NCBI GenBank assembly: GCA_015058625.1
Contig: SVCA01000003.1
Coordinates: 186,001-250,000, forward strand
From: Pseudoselenomonas ruminantium
Lineage (GTDB): Bacteria; Bacillota; Negativicutes; Selenomonadales; Selenomonadaceae
Direction: 5' to 3'
Length of the DNA stretch: 64,000 bases
Made by a program: the position numbers and the translations under genes. Below are positions 26,403 to 35,058 of the stretch, in pieces. The notes under the pieces were generated by a model. It was not told the DNA's origin. It was given only the letters and a program-made list of their open reading frames with translations, and ran no database searches. Within the stretch, counting starts at the first letter, position 1, and each line of letters begins with the position of its first letter.

Positions 26403-27488
26403 TTAGTATAATTGTGTTGCTTTCCACCACCTAACAAGTGAATCTCTTCTCAAATGCATTCCATCTATAAAGTCCAACTCTTTCATGTGCATATCCTTAG
26501 GATTATAACTCCCTAGCAAAACTATATTGTGCCTGTGAGCAAACTCTACGAAATAGTTCTGCGCAGCAAGAACGCTTTCATATCTAGGGTTGTTACACAA
26601 ATAATCATATACATATGGATGATAAGGTGGCAGATAGAAAACAACTTCCAGACCTCTTTTTTGCATATCTTGTATCAACATGGAAAATTTATGCTGCAAG
26701 TCAGTATCTAATTCTTCAAAATCTTCCAACTGATAAACTTTATTTGCTACATATTTTTTAGCTTCTTTTTCTACATCTAGATTATTATCTTTTTGAGACC
26801 AAATTCGCGAACCATCAGGGTGTATTATACTCCATCCAGGTGGTAACGGTTCTTTTTCCTCCCACACTTGTAGCGATTGCTGTTTTTTTCGCCAATTTTT
26901 TAAAGATTCCTTCGTATATTTTATAGATAATAATTGTGTCACCCCATCATATCTATAAGCTTTGCTCGTCTTCTCCCCCCAATCCTGTAATGCTTTCTCA
27001 TAATCTTCATCTATAGAAATCCAACGTTTATCTCCATTGCGCTTATTTAATAACCACGGGTCAAGGCCAATTATGACCGTTTTAACATTTCTATCTGCTT
27101 TTTCCATCATAATATGCCACAGGGCAATATCGTCCTGTAATACAGCACCCGAAACAGCCAAATTCAACACATCTAGATTATCCACAAAGGCGTCATTGCC
27201 AAGCCCCATAATCCGACTAGATCCCATTATGACAACCTTCTTATTTCCACCATCAACCTTGATAACACTCTTCTTAAATAATCGTTCATCATAATTGCTG
27301 GTTATAGCAATATTTTCCCCCTTTGCCAGTAATTCAGCCGCCTCTTGGTACCTACCTTCCTCTGCAAAAATCTCCGCAGGATCCTGCCAGTAATTAAAAC
27401 CAGCCACAACTGATATCGCTATACAAACTGTAATTAAACAACTACAAACATATTTCTTCTCACTTATCATGCCTATCGCCCTCCTCAA
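26403..27488 (-). CDS. SGNH/AlgX-like partner of the MBOAT acyltransferase
   Basis: The 361-residue protein has an N-terminal membrane anchor (about 13-32) and an exported domain. SGNH-like motifs are VVIMGSSRIMGLG (Ser block) and DFIDGMHLRRDS (Asp-x-x-His block), with a KTVIIGLDPWLL strand between. Proteins of this type act with MBOAT membrane acyltransferases to acylate exported polysaccharides. The start overlaps the MBOAT stop by four bases. It is the last gene of the operon. The exact acyl group is unknown. Confidence 0.75.
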   Translation of the reverse strand: MRRAIGMISEKKYVCSCLITVCIAISVVAGFNYWQDPAEIFAEEGRYQEAAELLAKGENIAITSNYDERLFKKSVIKVDGGNKKVVIMGSSRIMGLGNDAFVDNLDVLNLAVSGAVLQDDIALWHIMMEKADRNVKTVIIGLDPWLLNKRNGDKRWISIDEDYEKALQDWGEKTSKAYRYDGVTQLLSIKYTKESLKNWRKKQQSLQVWEEKEPLPPGWSIIHPDGSRIWSQKDNNLDVEKEAKKYVANKVYQLEDFEELDTDLQHKFSMLIQDMQKRGLEVVFYLPPYHPYVYDYLCNNPRYESVLAAQNYFVEFAHRHNIVLLGSYNPKDMHMKELDFIDGMHLRRDSLVRWWKATQLY

Positions 27489-28858
27489 AACTGGAAATAC
27501 AAGAACGGCGAATCAACAGTTATGTACAGAATGCCTGCCACTAATAGGACAATGGTAGCCACTTCCCATTTAATACTTGGAAACTTTGTCCGCATTACAA
27601 GTTCTATGGGATGGGGGGCCGCCATCAAAACAGCACCGATAATAACCAACCACAGCATTTTTTGCCCCGGCATCTTGCCATGACCGGCCCAATCAGTCAT
27701 CGCTAGCAAAACCTGCCAGCCATCACCAATGGATTCTGCCCGAAAGAACACCCATGCTATTACAATAGCTAAGAATGTCCCCCCCCGCGACACAAATGTC
27801 GGTATTTTGGTTTTCAATCTTCTCAATCCATGATTAATCATCAGATAAAAACCGTGCAACGCTCCCCACAGTACAAAAGTCCAGCCTGCACCATGCCACA
27901 AGCCGATAATTACCATGGACGCAAAAAGATTACGCATCTTCTTTAATTCGCCATGACGATTGCCTCCCAACGGAATATACAGATAGTTTTTTACCCAATC
28001 CCCCAAAGTCATGTGCCAGCGCCGCCAAAAATCAATGATATTATTAGCCTGATAAGGCGAATTAAAATTCAAAGGCAGCCGCAGATTAATCATCAACCCT
28101 AAACCAATAGCCATCTCACTGTAACCAGAGAAATCAAAATATAACTGGAATGTATAGCCCAGTGCTCCTACCCAAGCCTGCCAAAAAGTTATGGTATCAA
28201 TATGAATAAAGACTTCATTCACCCAAGGAGCAATCCTGTCTGCAACTAGCACCTTCTTCGCCAGTCCCATAGCAAAGATGGTTATTCCCAATGCCATATT
28301 ACGGTAATTCAGCGCAAAAGTTTCCACCGCCACAAACTGGGGAATCATCTTCTTATGGTTAATAATCGGCCCAGCAATCAGATGCGGGAATATGGTGACA
28401 AATTCACAATAAGTCAAAAAGGAACGATTCTTTGCTTCTCCCCGATAAGCATCCACCAAATAAGCTGTCTGAGTAAATGTGAAAAAGGATATCCCCAGTG
28501 GTAGCACAATATGCGGCAAATCAAAAAGATTCTCCCCCGCTAGCTCATTAACCGTCCCCAAAAAGAAATCTGTGTACTTAAAGTACCCCAATAGGCAGAT
28601 ATTGACAGTAATCCCCACAGCCAGCCAAATCTTCTGTCCATTATGCTGTTCCAGCGCCCCCCCTATCATATAGTTAAAACAAATAGAGCCAAACAACAGC
28701 GGCACATACCATACATCCCAATAGCCATAAAAAGCAAAGGAAGACAGTACTAGCCATCCAATTGCCCACTGCTTGTTACGCCACTTTCCTAACAGAAAAA
28801 AGATCACCACTGTAACTGGCAAATAGAGCAATATAAACCCATAAGAGTTAAATAGCAT
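27485..28858 (-). CDS. MBOAT-family O-acyltransferase (AlgI/PatA/DltB-like)
   Basis: The 457-residue multi-pass membrane protein has the family marks: YFDFSGYSEMAIGLGLMI, NFNSPYQANNIIDFWRRWHM and the catalytic His in GLWHGAGWTFVLWGALHG. It moves an acyl group across the membrane onto a surface glycan. Here the nearby adenylation enzyme and carrier protein could supply that group, as DltA/DltC do for DltB. Its length and sequence are closer to AlgI than to DltB. It has an SGNH partner immediately downstream. Confidence 0.88.
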   Translation of the reverse strand: MLFNSYGFILLYLPVTVVIFFLLGKWRNKQWAIGWLVLSSFAFYGYWDVWYVPLLFGSICFNYMIGGALEQHNGQKIWLAVGITVNICLLGYFKYTDFFLGTVNELAGENLFDLPHIVLPLGISFFTFTQTAYLVDAYRGEAKNRSFLTYCEFVTIFPHLIAGPIINHKKMIPQFVAVETFALNYRNMALGITIFAMGLAKKVLVADRIAPWVNEVFIHIDTITFWQAWVGALGYTFQLYFDFSGYSEMAIGLGLMINLRLPLNFNSPYQANNIIDFWRRWHMTLGDWVKNYLYIPLGGNRHGELKKMRNLFASMVIIGLWHGAGWTFVLWGALHGFYLMINHGLRRLKTKIPTFVSRGGTFLAIVIAWVFFRAESIGDGWQVLLAMTDWAGHGKMPGQKMLWLVIIGAVLMAAPHPIELVMRTKFPSIKWEVATIVLLVAGILYITVDSPFLYFQF

Positions 28859-28875
28859 ATTTGACGTATCCCTTC

Positions 28876-28998
28876 TTATCCATTCAACATATTCTCTTTT
28901 CTATGCTTTAATTCTTTTACAATGTCCACAGTCAGTTCATTCTTAAACAAATCAATACAATCTCTAATTTCATCTGCTGACCATAAGCATAACCCCCC
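28876..28998 (-). other. Remnant reading frame behind a G8 tract
   Basis: Between the carrier protein and MBOAT genes the minus strand keeps a protein-like frame (WSADEIRDCIDLFKNELTVD...KELKHRKENMLNG, stop at 28876). It has no start of its own. It begins at a run of eight G (28993-29000) just after the carrier stop. It could be the 3' end of a deleted gene or a slippage-controlled open frame. Confidence 0.35.
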
Positions 28999-29007
28999 CC
29001 ACTACTT

Positions 29008-29244
29008 TTACCTACTATATTTTTTTAGAAGCCCCCCCATGTGGACAACGCTATCAAAATTCTCGGGCACAATATCCTCTGGGTCTATTTCGATATGAAA
29101 GTTTTCCTCCAAATCTGCCACAATATTCACAATATCAAAGGAGTCAATATAACCACCATGCAACAGATTCACTGTTATATCAGCTGGTATATCCTCATTG
29201 TAAGCTCTTAATAATTCCAATATTTTCTGTTCATTTTCACTCAT
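29008..29244 (-). CDS. Acyl carrier protein (DltC/NRPS-type)
   Basis: The 78-residue carrier has a phosphopantetheine Ser in GGYIDSFDIVNIVADLEENF (about residue 40). The start ATG at 29244 has GAGAGGA close upstream. The earlier in-frame start at 29265 lies before this site. The gene follows the adenylation enzyme by 13 bases, so that enzyme is the likely loader. AcpS from this genome (54051-54428) or a second PPTase would activate it. Confidence 0.88.
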   Translation of the reverse strand: MSENEQKILELLRAYNEDIPADITVNLLHGGYIDSFDIVNIVADLEENFHIEIDPEDIVPENFDSVVHMGGLLKKYSR

Positions 29245-29257
29245 AATCCTCTCTCCT

Positions 29258-30760
29258 CTAGCCAAGACTATTTTTTAGTGTCACGCGGTCAATCTTGCCA
29301 TTAAGGTTAATGGGCATACTATCCAGTTTTTCCTTGCGGTTGGGCAGCATATATTCTGGCACCATGTTTTTCAATTGTTCGCTAATGTCATGTCCTTCTA
29401 CAGTGCCTGTATAAAACAGTACAATTTTACTGCGCCTATCATCATAGACACAAGCACAGCGCTCCACACCGGCAATGGAGGATACTGCCGTTTCAATCTC
29501 CCCCAGTTCGATCCTGTGCCCCATGTGTTTAATCTGAAAATCCTTGCGGCTAACGTACATGAGTTCACCATGCTCGTTATATCGAACCAAGTCTCCTGTT
29601 CGATAAATCGTTTCAGAATAGCAATCCTGCAAGGGGTTTTGCACAAAAGCCGCCGCTGTTTTTTCTCTATTATTATAATAACCATACGCTAAAGTTGACC
29701 CGTAGACACATAATTCGCCCACCCGACCATCTTCAACCAGTCTACCTTTTTCATCCAAAACCAATAATCCCGTATTATGACAAGCTTTCCCTATAGGTAC
29801 TGGCTCATTATCAGCCAAGTCACGATTCACCTTATAAAAAGCACATATATCCGTGGTTTCTGTCGGTCCATACAAATCTGCAAATAAGCAATCTGGAAAA
29901 GTTTTTCGCCACATATTCAACTGTTTTGTTGGCATAACCTCTCCAGCAAAAAGTATTCTTTTTAGCGACGGAACCTCTACCCGTCCTAACGCTTTAAGAT
30001 TTGCCACTATACATAATGCCGAAGGCACCCAGTATATCATATTTATGTTTTTTTCTGATAAAAACTGTAATAGCTTTACAGGAAAGGAGAACAATATTCG
30101 CGGGATAATATAGGTTGTACAGCCATTACGTAAAGTTTGGAATATATCCAAAACAGACATACTAAAATAAAACGGAGTCTGATTTCCTAATACAATATTT
30201 TCGTCCAACGCAAATTCTTCCGCACACCATTCCGTATAGGCAATTACTCCTCTATGGGGAATTATTACGCCTTTTGGAACACCTGTGGACCCTGATGTAA
30301 AAAGAACATATAATACATCTGTATCCGTTATTTTTTCTGTAACAGTATTAATAGCAGCTTCATCGATCATTAATTTTTGAAAATCCTCATAGGCTGCCAC
30401 AGGGATATTATCTGCAAACTCCTGTGCCGCCGCGTAATGCTCCCCATCCGTGATGATGATTTCCGGTTGTAAGGTTGCTAGTATCTTTTCTATCCGTGCC
30501 TTAGGCATGTCAATATCCAATGGAGTATAAAAATTCCCGCTGTATGCAGCCCCCATAAAAGCAGCTACACATTCCGGGCTTTTCTCCAGATAAATCACCA
30601 CAGGACGGCGAAAGATATTTTTTTCCATAAGCCCCGCTGCAATCTGCCGAGATTCTTTGCGCAAAGTGCCAAAGGTCATGGCACTTTTTTCATTGGCAAA
30701 GGCCACTTTATTAGGGAACTTTGCTGCTGTCTTATCCAAATAATCAGTTACCAAGGTCAT
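29258..30760 (-). CDS. Amino-acid adenylation enzyme (DltA-like, AMP-binding)
   Basis: The 500-residue ANL-superfamily ligase has A3 YVLFTSGSTGVPKGVIIPHR, A5 DLYGPTETTDICAFY, A7 YRTGDLVRYNEHGEL and the A10 lysine in NLNGKIDRVTLKNSL. It has no condensation domain. It should activate a carboxylic acid, probably an amino acid, as the adenylate and load it on the adjacent carrier protein. The substrate cannot be read here. It sits inside a nonulosonic-acid locus rather than a teichoic-acid operon, and no DltB/DltD pair is present, only MBOAT/SGNH. Confidence 0.85.
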   Translation of the reverse strand: MTLVTDYLDKTAAKFPNKVAFANEKSAMTFGTLRKESRQIAAGLMEKNIFRRPVVIYLEKSPECVAAFMGAAYSGNFYTPLDIDMPKARIEKILATLQPEIIITDGEHYAAAQEFADNIPVAAYEDFQKLMIDEAAINTVTEKITDTDVLYVLFTSGSTGVPKGVIIPHRGVIAYTEWCAEEFALDENIVLGNQTPFYFSMSVLDIFQTLRNGCTTYIIPRILFSFPVKLLQFLSEKNINMIYWVPSALCIVANLKALGRVEVPSLKRILFAGEVMPTKQLNMWRKTFPDCLFADLYGPTETTDICAFYKVNRDLADNEPVPIGKACHNTGLLVLDEKGRLVEDGRVGELCVYGSTLAYGYYNNREKTAAAFVQNPLQDCYSETIYRTGDLVRYNEHGELMYVSRKDFQIKHMGHRIELGEIETAVSSIAGVERCACVYDDRRSKIVLFYTGTVEGHDISEQLKNMVPEYMLPNRKEKLDSMPINLNGKIDRVTLKNSLG

Positions 30761-31595
30761 CTGCGTGTGTCGCTCCTTTGCCCCATTCTAATTCATAATT
30801 TGCAAATTTATAGCACATTCTGCCACCATTATGGAGTAGATCATCCGCCACTATCGAAAAAGAATCGGCAAGAATGAACCCTTTCAAGGTCAAATCTCCC
30901 CATTTGATCATTTTGACAATGCCCTTTTCTTCCAACATGCTGTCTGGTGCATATCCCTGGGATGAGATTGCCAAATCCCGCACATACATGGTATAGCTGC
31001 GTTCATGGGTAAGTCCCTGCACATCCGTATATGAACCGCAGAAGTTCTTCTGATAACGGTAGGGCACCTGCACAAATTCTTCTACATAGTGCATAAAAGT
31101 AAACCCCCGTTGCAAAGTTACATTCAGCAACAGCATCTTGCCACCATTTTCATGCAAATAAGCAAATGGAGAGTCATTGCCCCATGCGTCCGTGTTTTCC
31201 AAATTCACCAAAGCTTCTGCCCTATTTCCCCACACCATAAAGGAATACATGGGATGCTTTGTCCGCCGAAAATCCTGCCGGTGTTCCAGTACCCAATTAT
31301 TCAGGGCGCCTACTTCCCCTGGGGTCTGACGAATATCAAAGCTCTCACCACGGCAAAAAGACCAGCTGAACACTGGAAACAGCAAGGTTCCCTGCGCTCC
31401 CACAACCTCCTGCAATGCATCAATAAAGCTATTCAAAAACGCATTCCGCTGGCTGGCGGTCTTAACCCCGCATTTTTTGCGAGCTTCCAATAGCAATAGC
31501 GATGCATCAGAAGCAATATAGACCATATCACCTTTTCCGATTCCCGCCTGCTTCATCGCTTCCGGCAAGTTCCCTAGCATTTCTTCATACGCCAT
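30744..31595 (-). CDS. AAC(3)-family N-acetyltransferase
   Basis: About 283 residues of the aminoglycoside 3-N-acetyltransferase fold: GIGKGDMVYIASDAS, GTLLFPVFSWSFC, RRTKHPMYSFMVWGNRA and LLLNVTLQRGFTFMHYVEE. In surface-glycan loci such proteins are thought to acylate an amino sugar rather than an antibiotic. The ATG at 31595 has GGTGG nine bases upstream and follows the DUF4910 stop by one base; the first ATG at 31604 has no spacing. Its end overlaps the next gene by 17 bases. There is no reason to call it a resistance gene. Confidence 0.8.
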   Translation of the reverse strand: MAYEEMLGNLPEAMKQAGIGKGDMVYIASDASLLLLEARKKCGVKTASQRNAFLNSFIDALQEVVGAQGTLLFPVFSWSFCRGESFDIRQTPGEVGALNNWVLEHRQDFRRTKHPMYSFMVWGNRAEALVNLENTDAWGNDSPFAYLHENGGKMLLLNVTLQRGFTFMHYVEEFVQVPYRYQKNFCGSYTDVQGLTHERSYTMYVRDLAISSQGYAPDSMLEEKGIVKMIKWGDLTLKGFILADSFSIVADDLLHNGGRMCYKFANYELEWGKGATHADDLGN

Positions 31596-31596
31596 T

Positions 31597-32886
31597 TTAC
31601 GCATCCACCTTCCTGATTAGCCCTGCCGCTTCCAATTTTGCAGCAATCTCCAGACACTGCCCCACCGGCAACTCTATCCACTTGCTAATATCCAGCAAAT
31701 CATTGCTGCCGTCGGCATAAGCCAAAAAATCAATGTAATGGAAAGCTCCGGAAGCACGGGAACCGCCTCTTACACTGGTCTTGGGATAAAGTCCGCGCCT
31801 CCCCAACTGTGGCTCACACAAACAGGTGGCCTGATACGTGAAATTCCCTTCCAATGCCTGAATCATGGACCGAAGCATATCATAGGATTCTTCCAAAGCC
31901 TTTGGTGTTACAAAGTCCATATTGTCCAGTGAGGTATGATACTGAGGATATTCATTTGATTTTGAACGGTACAGGCCGCACACTGGCAAATCAATCCCCG
32001 GCATATTGTATTGCCGTTCATCGGAACCACGTTTCAGGAAACTGTACTTATGATATGCAGGATCGATATGCTGCAAAACATTTTGTGCCACCTTATCAGC
32101 AAGGGTATTGCCATACTTGCTGGCCACATAGGTATAGGCCAAATCATCGCCCAAGCAGGAAAGGTTAAAACCTGCTACCACCTTGCGTTTCAGTTCCAGA
32201 TAGTTCTGGCTAAGATAGGTAATGGAGCCAATGGTTTCCGGCACATAGATAAAGCGGTAAGTATACCGATGTCTCCCCTCGCTAGACAATAGTTCTGCCA
32301 ATTTAATAGAAACGCCTGGCCCAGACAGCTCATTATTCGCCATGGACGGATGGCACACATAGGTGGAAAAGAGGATTTCCTCCTCCGTTTCTCCGGGGAT
32401 GATGATTTCCCCATATGTAAGGCTGCCCTGCTTTAATTCGCTGTCAATGACAATATGGTAGGTATCTTCCGGCAGGCTCTGCCATTGTTTTTCTGACATA
32501 CAAAAGCCATAGGATTCCTTGTAGTAAGCGGTTACATAGGGTATGGCTTTTGGAAGCTTAGGATAGGTATGGATAATCCTGGCCAGTTCTTCCTTATTTA
32601 CATAGACATCAACTGGCAGGGAATAGCCAACCACATGCAGGTTGTTTTCCCGGAAATCCACAATGCGCTCGCCCTTGCTGTTTTCAATATAAGCAGCGCG
32701 ACAGTTCCATTCTTTAGGAACCTGCCAGTCAAAGGCATGAGTGCCGCTCACCACTTCGTGAATCGTAAGTTTCGGGCAGATGGCCTGCATCTTCCTCAGG
32801 GTTTGGCGCACACCATCGCCGGTAATACTTCGGCAATAAGGGAATACCTCCTCCATAAACCGATAGATTTCTTCACCAACAGCCAT
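31597..32886 (-). CDS. DUF4910 aminopeptidase-like protein
   Basis: The 429-residue protein has an N-terminal aminopeptidase-like region, the metal-site-like motif STYVCHPSMANNELSGPGV (about residues 173-191) and RGSDERQYNMPGIDLPVCGL. YHTSLDNMDFVTP follows, and the C-terminal winged-helix-like tail is about 360-429. Proteins of this type are found in nonulosonic-acid gene clusters but their reaction is not known to me. A role in removing or transferring an aminoacyl group on the sugar would fit the neighbours. The stop overlaps the AAC(3)-like gene. Confidence 0.75.
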   Translation of the reverse strand: MAVGEEIYRFMEEVFPYCRSITGDGVRQTLRKMQAICPKLTIHEVVSGTHAFDWQVPKEWNCRAAYIENSKGERIVDFRENNLHVVGYSLPVDVYVNKEELARIIHTYPKLPKAIPYVTAYYKESYGFCMSEKQWQSLPEDTYHIVIDSELKQGSLTYGEIIIPGETEEEILFSTYVCHPSMANNELSGPGVSIKLAELLSSEGRHRYTYRFIYVPETIGSITYLSQNYLELKRKVVAGFNLSCLGDDLAYTYVASKYGNTLADKVAQNVLQHIDPAYHKYSFLKRGSDERQYNMPGIDLPVCGLYRSKSNEYPQYHTSLDNMDFVTPKALEESYDMLRSMIQALEGNFTYQATCLCEPQLGRRGLYPKTSVRGGSRASGAFHYIDFLAYADGSNDLLDISKWIELPVGQCLEIAAKLEAAGLIRKVDA

Positions 32887-33995
32887 TACGCTTCCCTCCC
32901 GATTACGTTTTGGATATAGGGAACCACTACATCTTTATAAACATCCTGCATACGCATTATAGCTGCCTGCAAGCGGCTACAATTTTCCCGTTCCAGTTCC
33001 TGCAGATAATAGTCCAGTTCGGAAAGCATATAGGGATTGGGGGCAAAGTCCCCCTCCTCGTTGCAACTGTAATTTTGAATATCCGGCAGGCCCAGTGCTT
33101 GATTGACACCGCCACCTCTTGCGTCTTCTTCAATAAGGATACTGGGAATACGCTGACTTAATGCATAGATATGGGAATGAACCCGATAGCCGATATGCAA
33201 ATCTGCATCATCGCAAATCTGGAAGCCTTCCATGCTACCAGATAAATCCACATAGGCTATGCCCTGTCCCGTCAGATATTCACAAATCCGGCGGTTGAAG
33301 TCCCCGGAGTATTTCGTGTCAATGCCCCCATTAAAGGTAAAGACAATCTCCGCCTTATTAAAACGCATTTTGACAAATTCCACCAGCTCTTTCGTCTGCT
33401 GAAATTTCACTTCATGCCACTGACTTTCCTTGGTCACCCCCTGGTCAGAAATCACCACTTTGCGGATGCTTGAAAAATCCAGTGGCTTTAGCTGGCTGTC
33501 CCCGAGTTTATCCAAGTCATACCAAGCAGCACAGCCAGTCATGTAGATATTGTTCAGTCCGTTATTGCGCAGCACGGTTTCCGTAATGTAATCCCGGCAG
33601 GAAAAACTTCCACCTTTGGCCTCAATCTGTTTCAGGTCATCAATAACATTATCATAAAAACTATATATATGTATATAGTTTTTATTTATATTATTACCAT
33701 ACCAACCATTGCAGAGAAAATGAATGGACGGACGTATAGCTTCCAAATTTCTGAAGAGCGGCTGGGCCTCCCGGGTTAGGAACCGATTATCATACATAGG
33801 GCCACCAGCAATGACCACTTTGTCAAATCCATTGATAAAGTCTAGACTCATATCATCCAGCACATGTTTTACCGTAATTTTTGCCTTGGGCAGGTTGGCT
33901 GCCAGTATTTCCTTGGCCCGCTCAGAGAACAGGAAATCGCCCCCATTAGTGATGGGACGGGATAAAAATAATATCTTCATAGAATCAGTCCTCAA
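32886..33995 (-). CDS. Polysaccharide pyruvyl transferase family protein
   Basis: 369 residues of the PF04230-type fold: ILFLSRPITNGGDFLFSERA, KVVIAGGPMYDN, SIHFLCNGWYGNNIN, CRDYITETVLRNNG, and GYRVHSHIYALSQRIPSILI near the C terminus. It should add a pyruvyl ketal, or another group, to a sugar. The coding sequence holds a 12-bp-arm AT palindrome at 33656-33683. It overlaps both neighbours by a few bases. Confidence 0.82.
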   Translation of the reverse strand: MRTDSMKILFLSRPITNGGDFLFSERAKEILAANLPKAKITVKHVLDDMSLDFINGFDKVVIAGGPMYDNRFLTREAQPLFRNLEAIRPSIHFLCNGWYGNNINKNYIHIYSFYDNVIDDLKQIEAKGGSFSCRDYITETVLRNNGLNNIYMTGCAAWYDLDKLGDSQLKPLDFSSIRKVVISDQGVTKESQWHEVKFQQTKELVEFVKMRFNKAEIVFTFNGGIDTKYSGDFNRRICEYLTGQGIAYVDLSGSMEGFQICDDADLHIGYRVHSHIYALSQRIPSILIEEDARGGGVNQALGLPDIQNYSCNEEGDFAPNPYMLSELDYYLQELERENCSRLQAAIMRMQDVYKDVVVPYIQNVIGREA

Positions 33996-35058
33996 TCATA
34001 TCCTGGGTCAGGATTTCATCTTCGGGAATATCCACCTTTGCTTTTCTGCCGATAACCCGTTCAATCTCAGACGGCGAAATTCCCGTGCCCGGACGCTTGA
34101 AAGTTAGCATCTCTCGGGTAATAACCGCACCTTTAGCAATCGCACAGACCGCTACCAATGATCGACGGGCATTTTTTCGGGCTGCTGCTTCCGTTTCCAA
34201 GCAAGAAAGCTCGCCTTTCCCGGAAAGCTTCTGCACATAAGTCACGGCATTTAAGATTTCTTCGGCATCATGGGGATCCATAGCATGATAATGGTCATTA
34301 CCGGTCAATTTTTTATCCAGGGTAAAGTGTTTTTCCACCACCTGCGCGCCCAAAAGATAAGCCGTCTTGATTACATCACTGTCGTCATCTGGTTTGGTGT
34401 GGTCGGAATAGCCGATATAGCACTGGGGGAATCTTTCCTTCAACGTGCGGATTTTGGCCAAGTTTGCATCCTCATAAGGTGTGGGATATTCCAGTACACA
34501 GTGCAGCAGAGTGATTTTCTTATCGTTGTACTTCTCGATGGTTTCTACGGCTTTGCAAATCTCATCCTCATTGGATGCTCCGATGGAGAGAATAATGGGC
34601 TTGTTCTTTTTGGCCATATATTCGATAAAGGGCAGGTTGCTCAAATCCGAGGAGGAAATCTTATAGACATTCATCAGAGGATTCAGGTAATCTGCTGATT
34701 CAACATCAAAAGGTGTAGAACAGAACTCAATGCCAATCTGTTCACAGAACGCATGAAGTTCCTTGTATTCTGCCTCACCAAAATGATCAAATTTCTGGAA
34801 CAGCTCATATTGGGAAGTCGTGGGCTCTTCGCGGGTATCCCAGTAGGATGGCGATTTCTTTGCCGCCAAAGTTCCTGCTTTGTAAGTCTGGAATTTCACT
34901 GCATGGATGCCTGCATTTTTCGCGGACAGCACCATAAACTTGGCGGCTTCCATTAGGGTAATATTGAGTTTTGTTGCTATGTCATAGTAATTTACGCCAA
35001 TTTCGGCAATCAGCACAAATTTACCTTTTGCCAAGCGTTCCATAATCGTATTATTCAT
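33985..35058 (-). CDS. NeuB-family nonulosonic acid synthase
   Basis: The 357-residue protein has an N-terminal TIM barrel (FVLIAEIGVNYYD, GIHAVKFQTYKAGTLAAKKS, EFCSTPFDVESADYL, KISSSDLSNLPFIEYMA, GAQVVEKHFTLDKKLTGNDH). The C-terminal SAF domain is ARRSLVAVCAIAKGAVITR. It condenses a 6-carbon amino sugar with phosphoenolpyruvate to a 9-carbon sialic-acid-like sugar. Sialic, legionaminic and pseudaminic types cannot be separated reliably by eye. It is coupled to the CMP-transferase upstream (overlap of eight bases). Confidence 0.9.
   Translation of the reverse strand: MNNTIMERLAKGKFVLIAEIGVNYYDIATKLNITLMEAAKFMVLSAKNAGIHAVKFQTYKAGTLAAKKSPSYWDTREEPTTSQYELFQKFDHFGEAEYKELHAFCEQIGIEFCSTPFDVESADYLNPLMNVYKISSSDLSNLPFIEYMAKKNKPIILSIGASNEDEICKAVETIEKYNDKKITLLHCVLEYPTPYEDANLAKIRTLKERFPQCYIGYSDHTKPDDDSDVIKTAYLLGAQVVEKHFTLDKKLTGNDHYHAMDPHDAEEILNAVTYVQKLSGKGELSCLETEAAARKNARRSLVAVCAIAKGAVITREMLTFKRPGTGISPSEIERVIGRKAKVDIPEDEILTQDMIED

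Noticed and set aside
29258..30760. dltA of a D-alanyl-teichoic acid operon
   Set aside because: No DltB/DltD gene pair of normal type lies beside it, the organism appears diderm, and the neighbours are nonulosonic-acid genes. DltA-like is kept as a description only.
30744..31595. Aminoglycoside resistance gene
   Set aside because: The fold is AAC(3)-like, but the gene is embedded and overlapping in a surface-glycan operon, where a sugar acetyl- or acyltransferase is the natural reading.
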